Under the pieces are notes generated by a model. It searched no databases. It saw nothing but the letters and a program-made list of their open reading frames with translations, and was not told the DNA's origin. Of a stretch of DNA of 64,000 nucleotides, positions 9,901 through 18,522 are shown one piece after another. Source of the DNA: DASZBX01 sp035943635 (GTDB taxonomy: Bacteria > Actinomycetota > Actinomycetes > Streptomycetales > Catenulisporaceae); assembly GCA_035943635.1 (NCBI GenBank), contig DASZBX010000107.1, forward strand, positions 17,750-81,749, in the 5' to 3' direction. A program made the translations under genes and the position numbers. Numbering within the stretch: the first letter of the stretch is position 1; the number at the start of each line of letters is the position of its first letter.

Positions 9901-10959
9901 GGCGCGGCCGGCGCGTACGCGGCCCGGGTGGCCCGGGCCGACCGGCGGCTGTCCGCGCTGGAACGGCGCGGCGCGCTCGGCACCGGCCTCGGCGGCGCCC
10001 TGGTGGTCGCCGCCGCCGGCACCACCAGCGCCGCCCTGGCCCTGTGCGTGCTGGACGCGACCTGGTCCGGCCGGCTCGGCGGCCCGGTCGGCGCGGCCCT
10101 GGTACTCGCCCCGATCGCCCTGTTCGACCTGCTCGCGCTCGCCCCCGACGCGGCCCGGGCGCTGGACCGGGGCCGGACCGCGCGGCGCCGGCTGGACCGG
10201 GTGGCCGGCGCGCCGCCGCTGGTCCCGCGCCCGGCCGACCCGCTGCCGGTGCGCTGGACCGAGGACTCCGAGCTCGAGTTCGACCGGGTCGGCGCGGCCT
10301 GGCCGGGCGCCCGGCGGGCCGCCGTGCGCGACCTGTCCTTCCGGCTGCCGGCCGGCGGGCAGCTGACCCTGTCCGGGCCGAGCGGCGCGGGCAAGTCCAC
10401 CGCCGCGCACCTGGCCACCCGCGGCCTGGACCCGTTCGCCGGCGCGGTCCGGCTGGACGGCGTCGACCTGCGCGACGCCGACCCGGACGAAGTGCGCGCC
10501 CTGATCGCCGTGGCGGACCAGAACGCGCACCTGTTCGACGCCACCATCCGGGAGAACCTGCTGATCGGCGGCCCGGACAGCAGTGAGGAGCAGCTGTGGG
10601 CGGTGCTGGAGACGGTGTGCCTGGCCGACTGGGTCGACGGCCTGCCGGACGGCCTGGACACCGGGGTCGGCCAGCTCGGCGACGCGGTCTCCGGCGGCGA
10701 ACGCCAACGCATCGCCCTGGCCCGCGCCCTGCTGAGCCCCGCGCCGGTCCTGATCCTGGACGAACCGACCGCCCACCTGGACGCCGAGACCGCCGCCGCC
10801 CTGGACGAGAACCTGCGCCGCGTCCTGCAGGGCCGCACGGTCCTGTGGATCCGGCACGACGCGACCGTCACCCCGCCGATCCGCCTGCCCGGACCGGGCA
10901 CCGGCGAGCGGGCGGACCGGGCCGCGGCGGCGTCGGCCAGGGTCCCGTCGAACTCCTGA
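6964..10959 (+). CDS. cydDC: CydDC fusion: ABC exporter for cytochrome bd assembly
   Basis: A single 1331-residue chain carrying two complete ABC exporter halves in the order CydD then CydC. CydDC exports thiols (cysteine/glutathione in E. coli; the actinobacterial substrate is less clear) and is needed for cytochrome bd maturation. Half 1 has five or six membrane helices (residues ~10-345), Walker A GPSGAGKST near 510, signature VSGGQARRIALARA and Walker B VVLLDEPTEHLD. Half 2 has its membrane part at ~780-1060, Walker A GPSGAGKST near 1138, signature VSGGERQRIALARA and VLILDEPTAHLD. An Asp/Ala-rich linker of ~125 residues separates the first membrane domain from its ATPase. Fused CydDC is usual in Streptomyces relatives, but no cydA or cydB lies nearby. 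The ATG at 6964 gives the typical N-terminus; an in-frame upstream GTG at 6850 seems too early. Confidence 0.92.
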   Translation: MRAIDPRLLRRARPVRGCLAALVFLGTLDAILLAVQATELANLVCAVVAGAPAAATTSTNTDAAIARDVHTLIPGVGRLLPHDPAQIGTAVLLLLAATGGRAAASWSRESIAARTSTMVKSALRADLLTGLVHGPTRAADRARTGDLAVLATLGVDALDGYFGRYLPQLTLAALVPLLLGVRILTVDPLSALIVALTLPLVPVFMALIGLLTRDHLAARWAALERLGGHFLEILGGLPTLVAFGRARRQTTIIRRAADAHRRLTMRTLRVAFLSSLALELIALVSVALVAVGIGLRLADGSLDLRTGLIVLICAPEVYLPLRHLGARYHEASEGLAAADRIFAETGGGAAIGAARSAASASAPVPADVAARRPGSLAGLGIVVGAPFRLGRSAVSSVHAKFSAIAGMDVPGVLADADQDIDTGDAETEAVHLPVQAHPRADAGTSTPDVPSARIDSDANAETDGAEDFAPDLAAAEIRFEHVDLARSGRSGPTLEDFCLRLAPGRITGLVGPSGAGKSTLIRLLLGFDRPTAGRVTVGGADLADPDDLARLGLDLDAWRGQVAWVPQHPQLTGRTVAAAIRLGDPGATDQDLARAAAAAGLDLPLDQPLGRRAGAVSGGQARRIALARAILRDAPVVLLDEPTEHLDPETEQIITEALRAWLPGRTVLLVTHRPALIDLCDSIVLLDHDSAHPNADPDAPARSTAPAQTRRRSAACATTTTSAAAARTSARLPAGFSAAWKNSLLGEQEPCDMDPGNAASETLAAATGSRRAAAPSAAGRLHLRVLGAIGLGSAAALCGIGLAAASAWLIATASLRPPLLTLQIGIAAVQAFGLGRAGLRYAERLAGHDATLRILGRLRVRVYRGLVRRAPAGLSAERGGDLLATVTADLEATRDLFLKVLLPMSGAAIACLAALLAEFLVLPGAALVLGAGIGIAGVLAPMAARQAARTSQQRTAAARAALAEHTVVLLDALPDLVAFGAAGAYAARVARADRRLSALERRGALGTGLGGALVVAAAGTTSAALALCVLDATWSGRLGGPVGAALVLAPIALFDLLALAPDAARALDRGRTARRRLDRVAGAPPLVPRPADPLPVRWTEDSELEFDRVGAAWPGARRAAVRDLSFRLPAGGQLTLSGPSGAGKSTAAHLATRGLDPFAGAVRLDGVDLRDADPDEVRALIAVADQNAHLFDATIRENLLIGGPDSSEEQLWAVLETVCLADWVDGLPDGLDTGVGQLGDAVSGGERQRIALARALLSPAPVLILDEPTAHLDAETAAALDENLRRVLQGRTVLWIRHDATVTPPIRLPGPGTGERADRAAAASARVPSNS

Positions 10960-10992
10960 GACCGCCCCGGGAGCGGCCGCGGTCGAATCAGG

Positions 10993-11400
10993 TCAGCGGG
11001 TGATCAGGAGCAGTCTGGTGGTGAAGCGCTCGGTCAGCCGGCCGGACGGGAACGCGTCGAGCAGGATCCGGCGCTCGCTCTCGATGAAGCCGTCGCGGTC
11101 CGCGAGCTCGGCGACGTAGGACTTCGAGACCAGATTCACCAGGTGGTTCTCGACGCTGATGTCCCGCTCCCACGCGAACTGCTGCTCGGTCAGGCTCAGC
11201 CCGAACTTGCCGAGCACGGCGATGGCCTCGGCGCTGGAGATCCGGCCGCCGTTCTGCCACCCCGGGGCGACGGCCGTGAGCCGCTCGGCCTGCTCGGTCT
11301 CCCAGTCGCCCGGCCGCACGGCCTTGTTCCACCACAGGGCCAACAGGCCGTCCGGGCGCAGCACCCGCAGCACCTTTCGAGCGTTCGGGTTCTCCCATAC
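10993..11400 (-). pseudogene. 5'-truncated class I SAM-dependent methyltransferase
   Basis: The readable part (ENPNARKVLRVLRPDGLLAL, WWNKAVRPGDWETEQAERL, then a C-terminal helical half ending RFTTRLLLITR) matches the second half of a class I methyltransferase, from the motif after strand 4 onward. The frame meets a stop just upstream of 11405. The SAM-binding glycine motif (GxGxG) and the first ~110 residues are absent from all frames. An ATG at 11373 could still yield a 126-residue protein, but it could not bind SAM. It is convergent with cydDC, ending 33 nt from it. Confidence 0.65.
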
Positions 11401-11691
11401 CGATCACCGTAGCGGCACGCCGCAGCCGCCCGCGAGCGGGCCCGGGCGTCGCCGGACGGCCGCTGGAACCCCGCTGCGGGAGGCTGCGATCCACGCCCGG
11501 CTGCCGCGCTTCGCCCGCCGCCGGACACCCGGGCGGCCGAACATCGCTGGCCGGTCCGCGGCCGGCCCGGTGAGACTCGTCAGAGGACCGCGACCGCCGT
11601 GGTCGGCCCGTCCGCCGGGCCGGATGTTCGGCTCGCGCGGGCCGCACAAGGGAAGAGGCTCCATGCAACCGGACTTCGCGGTCGTGACGGC

Positions 11692-13314
11692 GTGAGCGGC
11701 AACTGCCCGCCGCCCGAACTCGAACCGCCCGAGCGCGGCCCGGGACCGGCGAAGCCCACGATCGGGGTGTCGGCCGGATCGCGCCCGACCGAGTCCGAGG
11801 GCGCGGTGGGCGCTTCGGCCGCGCCCATGGGGCCGAAGCAGCCGCCCCGGTCGCCGACGTCTCCCGTTCCCGCAGCCACCGCGACGCCCGGATCCACGAC
11901 GAATCCGACCAACGCGCCGCCCGCCGCCCCGACCGATCCGGCGGCCGAACCGCTCACCGCCGCAGAACGCGCCGAACTCGTGCAACTGCGCCACGAAGTG
12001 GAACTGGCCCGGTTGCAGCAGATGCGGCACGACGCAACCGTGGCCGCCGCCGAAGTCGCCGCGGCGAACCGGCCACCGCATACCGGCCGCCACCTCGGCC
12101 GGAGCATCCCCGCGACCGTGCTGATCGTCATCGCCTGCATCCTCGCGCCGCTGTCCGTCGTGGCGGTCTGGGCCGAGGACTTCATCGTGAACACCGACCG
12201 GTACGTGGCCACCGTCGGCCCGCTGGCCAGCAATCCGTCGGTGCAGAACGCCGTCACCAACCGGGTCACCACCCTGATCACCCAGCAGGTCGACATCCCG
12301 GACCTGGTCAACTCGGTGGCCGGGGTGTTCCTGTCCAACGGCCCGGGCTCCACCGCGTCCGGCGCGCTCAAAGCCCTGACCGGCCCGATCACCAGCGGGA
12401 TCACCGACTTCATCCACAGCACGGTCGCGAAGGTGGTCGCCGGCCCGGCCTTCGCCAACGTCTGGACCCAGGTCAACCGGTCCGCGCACGCCGCCGCCGT
12501 CAAAGCCCTGACCGGCCAGGGCGACGGCGCGGTGCACCTGCAGGGCAACGACGTGAACATCGACCTGGCCCCGGTGATCGAACAGGTCAAGGAACAGCTT
12601 GTCGGCGCCGGATTCGGCCTGGCCGCCAAGATCCCGGTCGTGCACACCAGTTTCACCCTGGTCACCTCCGACTCGGTGTCCCAGGTGAAGACCGGTTTCC
12701 ACCTGCTGCAACTGGCCGGGAACTGGCTGCCGGTGATCACCGTGCTGCTCGGCGCGGCCGGGATCGCGCTCGCCCTGCGCCACCGCAACGCCCTGGTCTG
12801 GGCGAGCGCCGGGGTCGCGGCCGGGATGCTGGTGCTGAGCCTGGTCCTGGGCGCCGGCCGCTCGGCGGTGCTCGGCCGACTCCCGGCCGACGTCTCCGAA
12901 CCGGCCGCCGTCGTGGTGATCGACGCGCTGCTGAACTTCCTGTGGGTGACCATCCGCGTGGTCGCCGCGCTGGCCGTGGTCGTGGCGCTCGGCGCTTATC
13001 TGGACGGCCCGGCCCGCCCGGCCGGGTGGATTCGCGGCTGCTGCGTGGCGACGGTCGGCGAGGTGCGCCGGCTCGCCGTCCGGGTCGGCCTCGGCCCCGG
13101 CCCGGCCGGCCCATGGGTGCACCGGTTCCGGCGTTGGCTTTCCTGGGTGGTGCTCGCCGTAGCGGCGGTGATCTTCGCGCTGTGGAACGAGCCGACTATC
13201 GGGGTTGTCCTGTGGACCGCGTTCTTCGTGCTGATCGCGTTGGCCATCCTGGAATTCTTCGATGTCGCCTCGGCCGCCGGTGACGCCAGGGGGCGGCCAG
13301 GGCGGACGGGTTGA
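11692..13314 (+). CDS. Integral membrane protein, actinobacterial, unknown function
   Basis: About 540 residues from the GTG at 11692. Layout: a disordered Pro/Ala-rich N-terminal tail (~1-85), a short charged coiled-coil-like segment (AAERAELVQLRHEVELARLQ), one membrane helix (ATVLIVIACILAPLSVVAVW), a ~210-residue extracytoplasmic domain starting with DFIVNTDRYVATVGPLASNP, then four or five further helices in the C-terminal 230 residues. The NTDRYVxTVxPLAxxPxVQ pattern is typical of a conserved actinomycete membrane protein family with no assigned role. The frame is open to 11599, and a GGAAGAGG motif at 11651 is too far for the chosen start, so the exact start is uncertain. Confidence 0.75.
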   Translation: MSGNCPPPELEPPERGPGPAKPTIGVSAGSRPTESEGAVGASAAPMGPKQPPRSPTSPVPAATATPGSTTNPTNAPPAAPTDPAAEPLTAAERAELVQLRHEVELARLQQMRHDATVAAAEVAAANRPPHTGRHLGRSIPATVLIVIACILAPLSVVAVWAEDFIVNTDRYVATVGPLASNPSVQNAVTNRVTTLITQQVDIPDLVNSVAGVFLSNGPGSTASGALKALTGPITSGITDFIHSTVAKVVAGPAFANVWTQVNRSAHAAAVKALTGQGDGAVHLQGNDVNIDLAPVIEQVKEQLVGAGFGLAAKIPVVHTSFTLVTSDSVSQVKTGFHLLQLAGNWLPVITVLLGAAGIALALRHRNALVWASAGVAAGMLVLSLVLGAGRSAVLGRLPADVSEPAAVVVIDALLNFLWVTIRVVAALAVVVALGAYLDGPARPAGWIRGCCVATVGEVRRLAVRVGLGPGPAGPWVHRFRRWLSWVVLAVAAVIFALWNEPTIGVVLWTAFFVLIALAILEFFDVASAAGDARGRPGRTG

Positions 13315-13593
13315 GCTCGGAGCGTACGCCCTTGCGGCGCAAGTGCAGATGCATGAATATGAGCCCTGACGACTCAGCGTATACGAGCGCAGTCATGCAG
13401 TGATCACCTCTGGTGGTGGCACCGGCCTGGAGCCGGGCATCAACCTGGATTGTTTTCAGCCTGCCGGTTCGTACCCTCTCGGCAGCGATCCGCTGGTGGC
13501 TGGTCCTGGTCGTCGAGTACCCGCGCCGCCGCAGCTGCCAGGGGCCCGCCGGGTCCCGCCGCGATGGCGCGGACCGTGAGAGGGGGGACTTCG

Positions 13594-16116
13594 TTGTCCT
13601 CGATCCTGCCCACCCGCCTGTCGCGCGCCCGTTGGCGCGAGCAAACCGGCGCCACCAGACCCCCGGTCCGGCACCGGCGGCTGCGATTGCTGACCGTCGG
13701 CGTGCTCGTGGGCGCCGCCGCCACAGTGCTGCCCGCGTCTCCGGCGTTCGCCGCGGCCGGCTGCACAACCGTCGTGTCCGGGGCGACGACGACGGTCACC
13801 TGTACGGACACAGGTCAGGCCGTCCCGGTGCCGGCGGGCGTCATCAGCGCCGCCGTGACTTTGGACGGAGCCGGCGGCGGCCCGTCGGTCAGCGGCGTTC
13901 CCGGCGGCAAGGGCGCGCTGGTCACCGCCACGATCGCGGTCACCGGCGGTAGCAGCTTGGACGTCTACGCCTATCCGCAGGGCGCCAGCATCAACGCTCA
14001 GGCCGATGCCGGCGGCACCGGCGGCGGCCCCGTTCTGATTGCTGGTTCCTCAGGAGTTCCCCTGGTCATGGCCGGGTCCGGCGGCGGCGCGGGCGGAGCC
14101 GGTACCGGCATCGTTCCGTTCGCGGGCACTGCGGGCGGCGACAGCGGCACCGCGGGCACCGCGGGCACCGGCGTGGTCGGGGTGGCCGCTCCCGGCGGCG
14201 CGGGCGGGGCCGGGACGGCCACCGCGGGCGGCACCGGCGGCGCCGGCGGCACCGGCCTGACCCAGTCGGGGACGGCCGGCGGCGCCGGAAGCTATGTCAA
14301 CTACGGCGGATCGTTCGGTATCCCCTATGTCCCGGCCGGGTCCGGCGGAGGCGGAGGCGCCGGGTTCTACTCCGGTGGCGGCGGCGGAGCCGGCGGAATC
14401 ACGACCGTCGTCGGAATCGGATTCACCGGCGGTTCCGGAGGCAGCGGCGGCGGGGGCTCGAGCTATGTCGGCGCCACCGTGCCGGGCACCACGTCCTCGA
14501 TCACCGACGGTGTCAACGCCGGGGACGGCCAGGTCGTCCTCGTCTTCGTCGTGCCCCCGCCGACCGTCACCGCAGTCAGCCCGGTCAGCGGGCCCACGTC
14601 CGGCGGCAACACTGTGACCATCACCGGAACGAACTTGTCCGTGGTCACCTCGATCACCTTCGGCGGCGTCGCGGCCACCGCAGTGTCCTGCCCGACGTCC
14701 ACGACCTGCACCGCCACCGCACCGTCCGGCGCTGCGGGCACGGTTGATATTCAAGCCACGTCCGTCGGCGGCACCAGCCCGACCAGCACCGCCGACCAGT
14801 ACACCTATGTGCCCGCGCCCACGGTGACCGCGGTCAGCCCTGCCTCTGGGCCCACGGCCGGCGGCACGGTGGTGACCATCACCGGCACCAACCTCACCGG
14901 TGAGACCTCGGTGACCTTCGGCGGGGCGGCGGCGACAACGGTTTCGTGTACTGCGACCTCGTGCACGGCCACGGCCCCGGCCGGGACCACCGGGACTGTC
15001 GACGTCCAGGTCACCACTCCCGGCGGCACCAGCGCCACCAGCAGCGCCGACCACTACACCTACATCCCCCCGCCGCCCACCGTCACCTCCGTCACCCCGG
15101 CCAGCGGACCGCAAGCCGGCGGTAACACCGTCACGATCACCGGCACGAATCTGACCGGCGCCACCGTCATCGACTTCTCCGGCGGTGGTGGTGACGCGAC
15201 CACCTTCTCCTGCACGAGCTCGACGACGTGTACCGCGGTCGTCCCCTCCTGGGGCGTCGGCGCCATCCACATCCTGGTCACCACCCCCGGCGGCACCAGC
15301 ACGGCGACCGCCGGCAGCGTGTACACCTACCTGGCCGCCCCGACGGTCACCCACGTCAGCCCCGCCTCCGGGCCCACGGCCGGCGGCACGGTCGTGACCA
15401 TCACCGGAACCAACCTGACCGGCACGACCTCCGTCACGTTCGGCGCCGGCCACCCGGCCACCTCGGTCACCTGCACCGCGACCACGTGCACCGCCACCGC
15501 ACCGGCCGGGACCACCGGCACGGTCGACATCCAGGTCACCGCGCCCGGCGGGACCAGCGCCACCGGCAGCGCGGACCACTACCTCTACGTGCCCCCGGCA
15601 CCGACCGTCACCTCCGTCAGCCCGGCCAGTGGGCCGCAGACCGGCGGTAATACGGTCACGATCACCGGCACGAATCTGACCGGCGCCACTGTTATCAACT
15701 TCAGCGGTGGTGGTGGTGACGCGACCACCTTCTCCTGCACGAGCTCGACGACGTGTACCGCGGTCGTCCCCTCCTGGGGCGTCGGCGCCATCCACATCCT
15801 GGTCACCACCCCCGGCGGTACCTCCGCCGCCTCGACCGGGAGCGTCTACACCTATCTGGCCGCTCCGACCATCACCGCGATCAGCCCGACCAGCGGCACC
15901 ACCGCCGGCGGCACCAAGGTGACCATCACCGGCACCAACCTCGCCGGCGTCACCAGCATCGCGTTCGGCACCCACAACGGTACGTCGGTCTCCTGCACGT
16001 CGACCTCGTGCACCGTCACCTCCCCGGCCGAGACGGCCGGCACGGTCGACATCACCGTCACCGCCCCCGGCGGCACCAGCGCCACCAGCACCTGCGACCG
16101 CTACACCTACCACTGA
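13594..16116 (+). CDS. Secreted six-repeat IPT/TIG-domain protein with Gly-rich N-domain
   Basis: An exported adhesin-like protein of about 840 residues. A basic n-region and hydrophobic core (LLTVGVLVGAAATVLPASPAFA) precede a predicted AFA cleavage site. Next comes a ~220-residue glycine-rich domain reminiscent of PE_PGRS-type sequences, then six IPT/TIG immunoglobulin-like repeats of ~85 residues. Each repeat has the (T/S)xVSPxSGPTxGGTxVTITGTNL signature. Repeats 2/4 and 3/5 are near copies. There is no cell-wall sorting signal or C-terminal helix, so it is released or held non-covalently. The TTG at 13594 has a GAGAGGGGGG site; an ATG at 13564 is the alternative. A strong hairpin follows the stop. 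Confidence 0.85.
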   Translation: MSSILPTRLSRARWREQTGATRPPVRHRRLRLLTVGVLVGAAATVLPASPAFAAAGCTTVVSGATTTVTCTDTGQAVPVPAGVISAAVTLDGAGGGPSVSGVPGGKGALVTATIAVTGGSSLDVYAYPQGASINAQADAGGTGGGPVLIAGSSGVPLVMAGSGGGAGGAGTGIVPFAGTAGGDSGTAGTAGTGVVGVAAPGGAGGAGTATAGGTGGAGGTGLTQSGTAGGAGSYVNYGGSFGIPYVPAGSGGGGGAGFYSGGGGGAGGITTVVGIGFTGGSGGSGGGGSSYVGATVPGTTSSITDGVNAGDGQVVLVFVVPPPTVTAVSPVSGPTSGGNTVTITGTNLSVVTSITFGGVAATAVSCPTSTTCTATAPSGAAGTVDIQATSVGGTSPTSTADQYTYVPAPTVTAVSPASGPTAGGTVVTITGTNLTGETSVTFGGAAATTVSCTATSCTATAPAGTTGTVDVQVTTPGGTSATSSADHYTYIPPPPTVTSVTPASGPQAGGNTVTITGTNLTGATVIDFSGGGGDATTFSCTSSTTCTAVVPSWGVGAIHILVTTPGGTSTATAGSVYTYLAAPTVTHVSPASGPTAGGTVVTITGTNLTGTTSVTFGAGHPATSVTCTATTCTATAPAGTTGTVDIQVTAPGGTSATGSADHYLYVPPAPTVTSVSPASGPQTGGNTVTITGTNLTGATVINFSGGGGDATTFSCTSSTTCTAVVPSWGVGAIHILVTTPGGTSAASTGSVYTYLAAPTITAISPTSGTTAGGTKVTITGTNLAGVTSIAFGTHNGTSVSCTSTSCTVTSPAETAGTVDITVTAPGGTSATSTCDRYTYH
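15184..15821 (+). repeat. 525-bp-period tandem duplication inside the IPT/TIG gene
   Basis: About 113 bp starting at 15184 recur almost base for base at 15709, exactly 525 bp (two IPT/TIG repeats, 175 codons) downstream. Both encode the same TTFSCTSSTTCTAVVPSWGV stretch. The duplicated unit is a pair of domains, not one, which indicates recent expansion of the repeat region by unequal recombination. Confidence 0.9.
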
Positions 16117-16137
16117 CATCGGTACACGCAACGACCG

Positions 16138-16179
16138 TCGGCCGGTTCCCCTGCTCGCCTGAGCAGGGGAACCGGCCGA
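16138..16179 (+). terminator. Strong hairpin terminator after the IPT/TIG gene
   Basis: A perfect 19-bp stem (16138-16156 with 16161-16179) closed by a GCCT loop begins 21 nt after the stop. It has no T-tract, as is normal for terminators in such GC-rich genomes. It also lies 27 nt beyond the end of the convergent DUF4232 gene, so it can serve both directions. Confidence 0.85.
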
Positions 16180-16206
16180 TCGCAATGCTGCCTAATGCTC
16201 ACGAAC

Positions 16207-16950
16207 TCACTGCTGCGGGCCCACCGCCCCCGCAACGAAGGCGAGCACGTCCAAAGCGCCTGAGTCGCACACCGTGATCCCGGTGCCGCCGGTGTCGCCG
16301 ATCTGGGCGACCAGTTGGGTGGTGTTGTTCGGCGGCGTGATCAGGAGGTAGTGCGAGGCGGGCTCGCACGGGCCGGTCTGCGGTTCGCTGCCGGACGGCA
16401 GGTCCATGTCGAGGTGCGCGCTGCTGGACGCGGACTGGCCGTTGGTCAGGGTGATCATGGTCTTGGCCACGGCCGGGTCCCAGGTGACCTTGGTCGCGAC
16501 CGGGTTCTGGTCCTTGTCCTCCAGGGCCAGGCCGGGGAAACCGTCGATGTAGCACGTGTGGCCGGAGTTGTTGGTCACGGTGATGTTCATCGCGATGTGC
16601 CCGGCCGCCGCCGAATCGGTCACGACGTTGGCCTCCGGCGACAGGTCGACGGTCTTGCACTGCGGCACGCCGGACTGGGTCGCGGTCGCGCCGCCGGTGG
16701 GCGCCGGGTTGCCGGGCGTGGCGCCGGCGCCGGTTCCGCCGGTGACCGATCCGGCGGTGACCGTGCCGCCCGCACCGACCGGGACGACCGGGAGGGTGAG
16801 CACCGGGGCGGGGGAGGCCGAGCCCGCGGAGCCCGGCCCGAGCGCGCCGCGGCCCGCCCCGTCGGCAGTGGCGGTGCACCCGCCGAGCGCGCCCGCGGCC
16901 ACCAGGGCGGCGGCGACGGCGGCTGCGGCCCTCGCGGTCTTTCCGATCAT
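16207..16950 (-). CDS. DUF4232 lipoprotein (paralogue 1)
   Basis: A 247-residue exported lipoprotein. The N-terminus has a signal sequence ending in the lipobox LGGC (about residues 22-25), then a Gly/Thr/Pro-rich linker to ~95. The DUF4232 domain follows: QCKTVDLSPEANVV, a paired-Cys motif around HTCYIDGFPGLALED, and a C-terminal CEPASHYLLITPPNN... segment ending near AGITVCDSG-type residues. The family is actinobacterial, surface-bound and of unknown function. It sits head-to-tail with a second paralogue 105 nt upstream, and a third lies at 49838-50530, so this strain has expanded the family. Confidence 0.85.
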   Translation of the reverse strand: MIGKTARAAAAVAAALVAAGALGGCTATADGAGRGALGPGSAGSASPAPVLTLPVVPVGAGGTVTAGSVTGGTGAGATPGNPAPTGGATATQSGVPQCKTVDLSPEANVVTDSAAAGHIAMNITVTNNSGHTCYIDGFPGLALEDKDQNPVATKVTWDPAVAKTMITLTNGQSASSSAHLDMDLPSGSEPQTGPCEPASHYLLITPPNNTTQLVAQIGDTGGTGITVCDSGALDVLAFVAGAVGPQQ

Positions 16951-17055
16951 GGTGTTGCTGTCCCTTCTCGGGGATGAGTCGACTGGGTCGGCGGCCGCGC
17001 CGCGGGCCGCCGGGCGGGTCCGCGCGGTCGCAGACGACTGGCGCGGACTGGCTGA

Positions 17056-17943
17056 CTACTGGTTGGGTCCGACCGATCCGGCCACGAACGGCAGTACATT
17101 GAGAGTGCCGTGCTCGCAGACCGTGATGCCGGCGACCGCCATCGGTCCGTTGATCCGCTGGACGACCTGGCTGGTGTCGTTGGGCGGGGTGATGCCGAGG
17201 TAGTACGAGTCCGGTTCGCAGGCCCCTGAGGTCGGTTCGCCGCCGGCCGCGACGTCGTCGTCGATCTGGACGGTGGTGGACGCCTCCTGGGTCTGCGCCA
17301 GGGTGATCAGGGTCTTGGGCACCCCGGTGACCCGCACCGTGGTGGTCGGCTGGTCCGCGCCGGGCTGGTCGCTCGCGTCCTCGCCCCGTAGCTGGAAGCC
17401 GGGGTAGCCGTAGATCGTGCACTTCGGGTCGTTGATGTTGATCAGCGAGACGTTCAGCAGTTCGTGGCCCATGCCCTGCGATCCGTCGACCACGAAGACG
17501 GTCGCCGCCAGGCCGGAGGGCGCGCAGACGGGCAGCGTGGTGCCGCCGCTGTTGCTGGAGCTGCTGCCGTTGCCGGACCCGCTGCCGCTGCCGCTGCCGG
17601 TTCCGCCGCCGGTCGACTGTGTGCCCGAGCCCGAACCCGAGCCCGAGCCTGAGCCCGAGCCAGTGCCCGTGGTGCTCCCGGCGCTGACGCCGCTGGCGGT
17701 GCTCGTGTCGCTGCTTCCCGCGTCGGTACCCGTGCCGGTCGTGGATCCGCCCGCGCCGCCGGACCCTGCGTTGGCCGTGGACGAGAGAACGGGCGGCGTG
17801 CCCGAGGCCCCGGCCGACGGCGTGAGCTGGGTGGTGCCGTTGGCGGTCAGTCCGGTCGAGACCCCCGCACAACCACTGAGCACGCCGGCCGCGAGCGCGG
17901 CGGCAGCCACGGCGCCGATGCCGTATCCAGATTGTCTACGCAT
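17056..17943 (-). CDS. DUF4232 lipoprotein (paralogue 2)
   Basis: A 295-residue lipoprotein. A signal peptide with lipobox LSGC at about residues 22-25 is followed by a ~110-residue Ser/Gly/Thr linker with GSGSGSGSG runs. The DUF4232 domain then shows CAPSGLAATVFVVDGSQG, CTIYGYPGFQLRGED, and CEPDSYYLGITPPNDTSQ near the C-terminus. The ATG at 17943 has a GAAGGGA ribosome site, and a longer in-frame ORF upstream lacks a signal sequence. It is about one-quarter longer than paralogue 1 because of the linker. Probably cotranscribed with paralogue 1, since the gap is 105 nt. Confidence 0.85.
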   Translation of the reverse strand: MRRQSGYGIGAVAAAALAAGVLSGCAGVSTGLTANGTTQLTPSAGASGTPPVLSSTANAGSGGAGGSTTGTGTDAGSSDTSTASGVSAGSTTGTGSGSGSGSGSGSGTQSTGGGTGSGSGSGSGNGSSSSNSGGTTLPVCAPSGLAATVFVVDGSQGMGHELLNVSLININDPKCTIYGYPGFQLRGEDASDQPGADQPTTTVRVTGVPKTLITLAQTQEASTTVQIDDDVAAGGEPTSGACEPDSYYLGITPPNDTSQVVQRINGPMAVAGITVCEHGTLNVLPFVAGSVGPNQ

Positions 17944-18441
17944 TGCCGAGCATCCCTTCTCGAATCGAGGCGATCTCGCGGCCTTACTGAACGGGCCACA
18001 CCGTGAAATGTGCTCTCGATCGCTGGTGCCCTGATGGTGTCCGGTTGGTTCGCTCCGACAATCCATCTGAGCTGCAAAGACACGCTGATCATGAAAGGGG
18101 CTTCATATACTGTGGCCCCGCCACTCCGCCGATCCGGGTGAGCACCCCGCAGCACTGAGTGGCCACCCCGGACGGGTGGCGCCGCAGCCCCAGAAAAAGA
18201 GATCCCCGGTCTATCCGGCTGACCCTAAAAGACCGGACATATGTCGTTGTGCAGGCCTCGCGAATCGGTCCGACGGGGCCGTGGCCCGGCCGGCGACGGG
18301 CGACCGGCCCCGCAGTGTCGCAAATCCGGCGCCCGGGCCCCGGATCCGCACATAGGTACGTACATTCACGAGGTTTCCGCCCTGATCAAGGCCTTGCCGA
18401 CCGGATTGACGGCCCGCGCGGGTGATCGATAGTGTGCCTGT
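17944..18441. other. Intergenic region, no gene seen
   Basis: About 500 nt between the minus-strand DUF4232 gene and the plus-strand cysteine leader ORF. It must hold two divergent promoters. Local GC is lower near 18060-18120. The short ORFs across it have no ribosome site and poor codon bias, so I call none. Confidence 0.5.
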
Positions 18442-18522
18442 GTGAATTGCGGCATGCGAATCCTCGTGGCCTGTGCCTACCGTGACCTGGTCCGGCACGC
18501 CAGCGCCATCTGTCGCGCCTGA
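18442..18522 (+). CDS. Putative cysteine leader peptide (attenuator ORF)
   Basis: A 26-residue ORF starting with GTG. Its C-terminal part, DLVRHASAICRA, matches by eye the (R/x)xDLxRxASAxC ending of the short 'putative leader peptides' that precede sulfur-metabolism genes in actinomycetes. It holds three Cys codons. A GATAGT -10-like box at 18428-18433 would place the transcript start at or next to the GTG, that is, a leaderless message with no ribosome site. The next gene in the same direction is a cysteine dioxygenase, 410 nt away. Inferred role: ribosome pausing at Cys codons under cysteine shortage alters folding of the downstream leader RNA. Confidence 0.55.
   Translation: MNCGMRILVACAYRDLVRHASAICRA

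Noticed and set aside
13196..13396. Minus-strand 66-residue ORF with an AGAGGTGA site (starts MTALVYAESSGLIFMHLHLR)
   Set aside because: Its last two thirds are antisense to the membrane-protein gene and read as low-complexity Arg/Pro, and no family is recognised. The first ~25 codons could be a leader peptide, but nothing suitable lies downstream.
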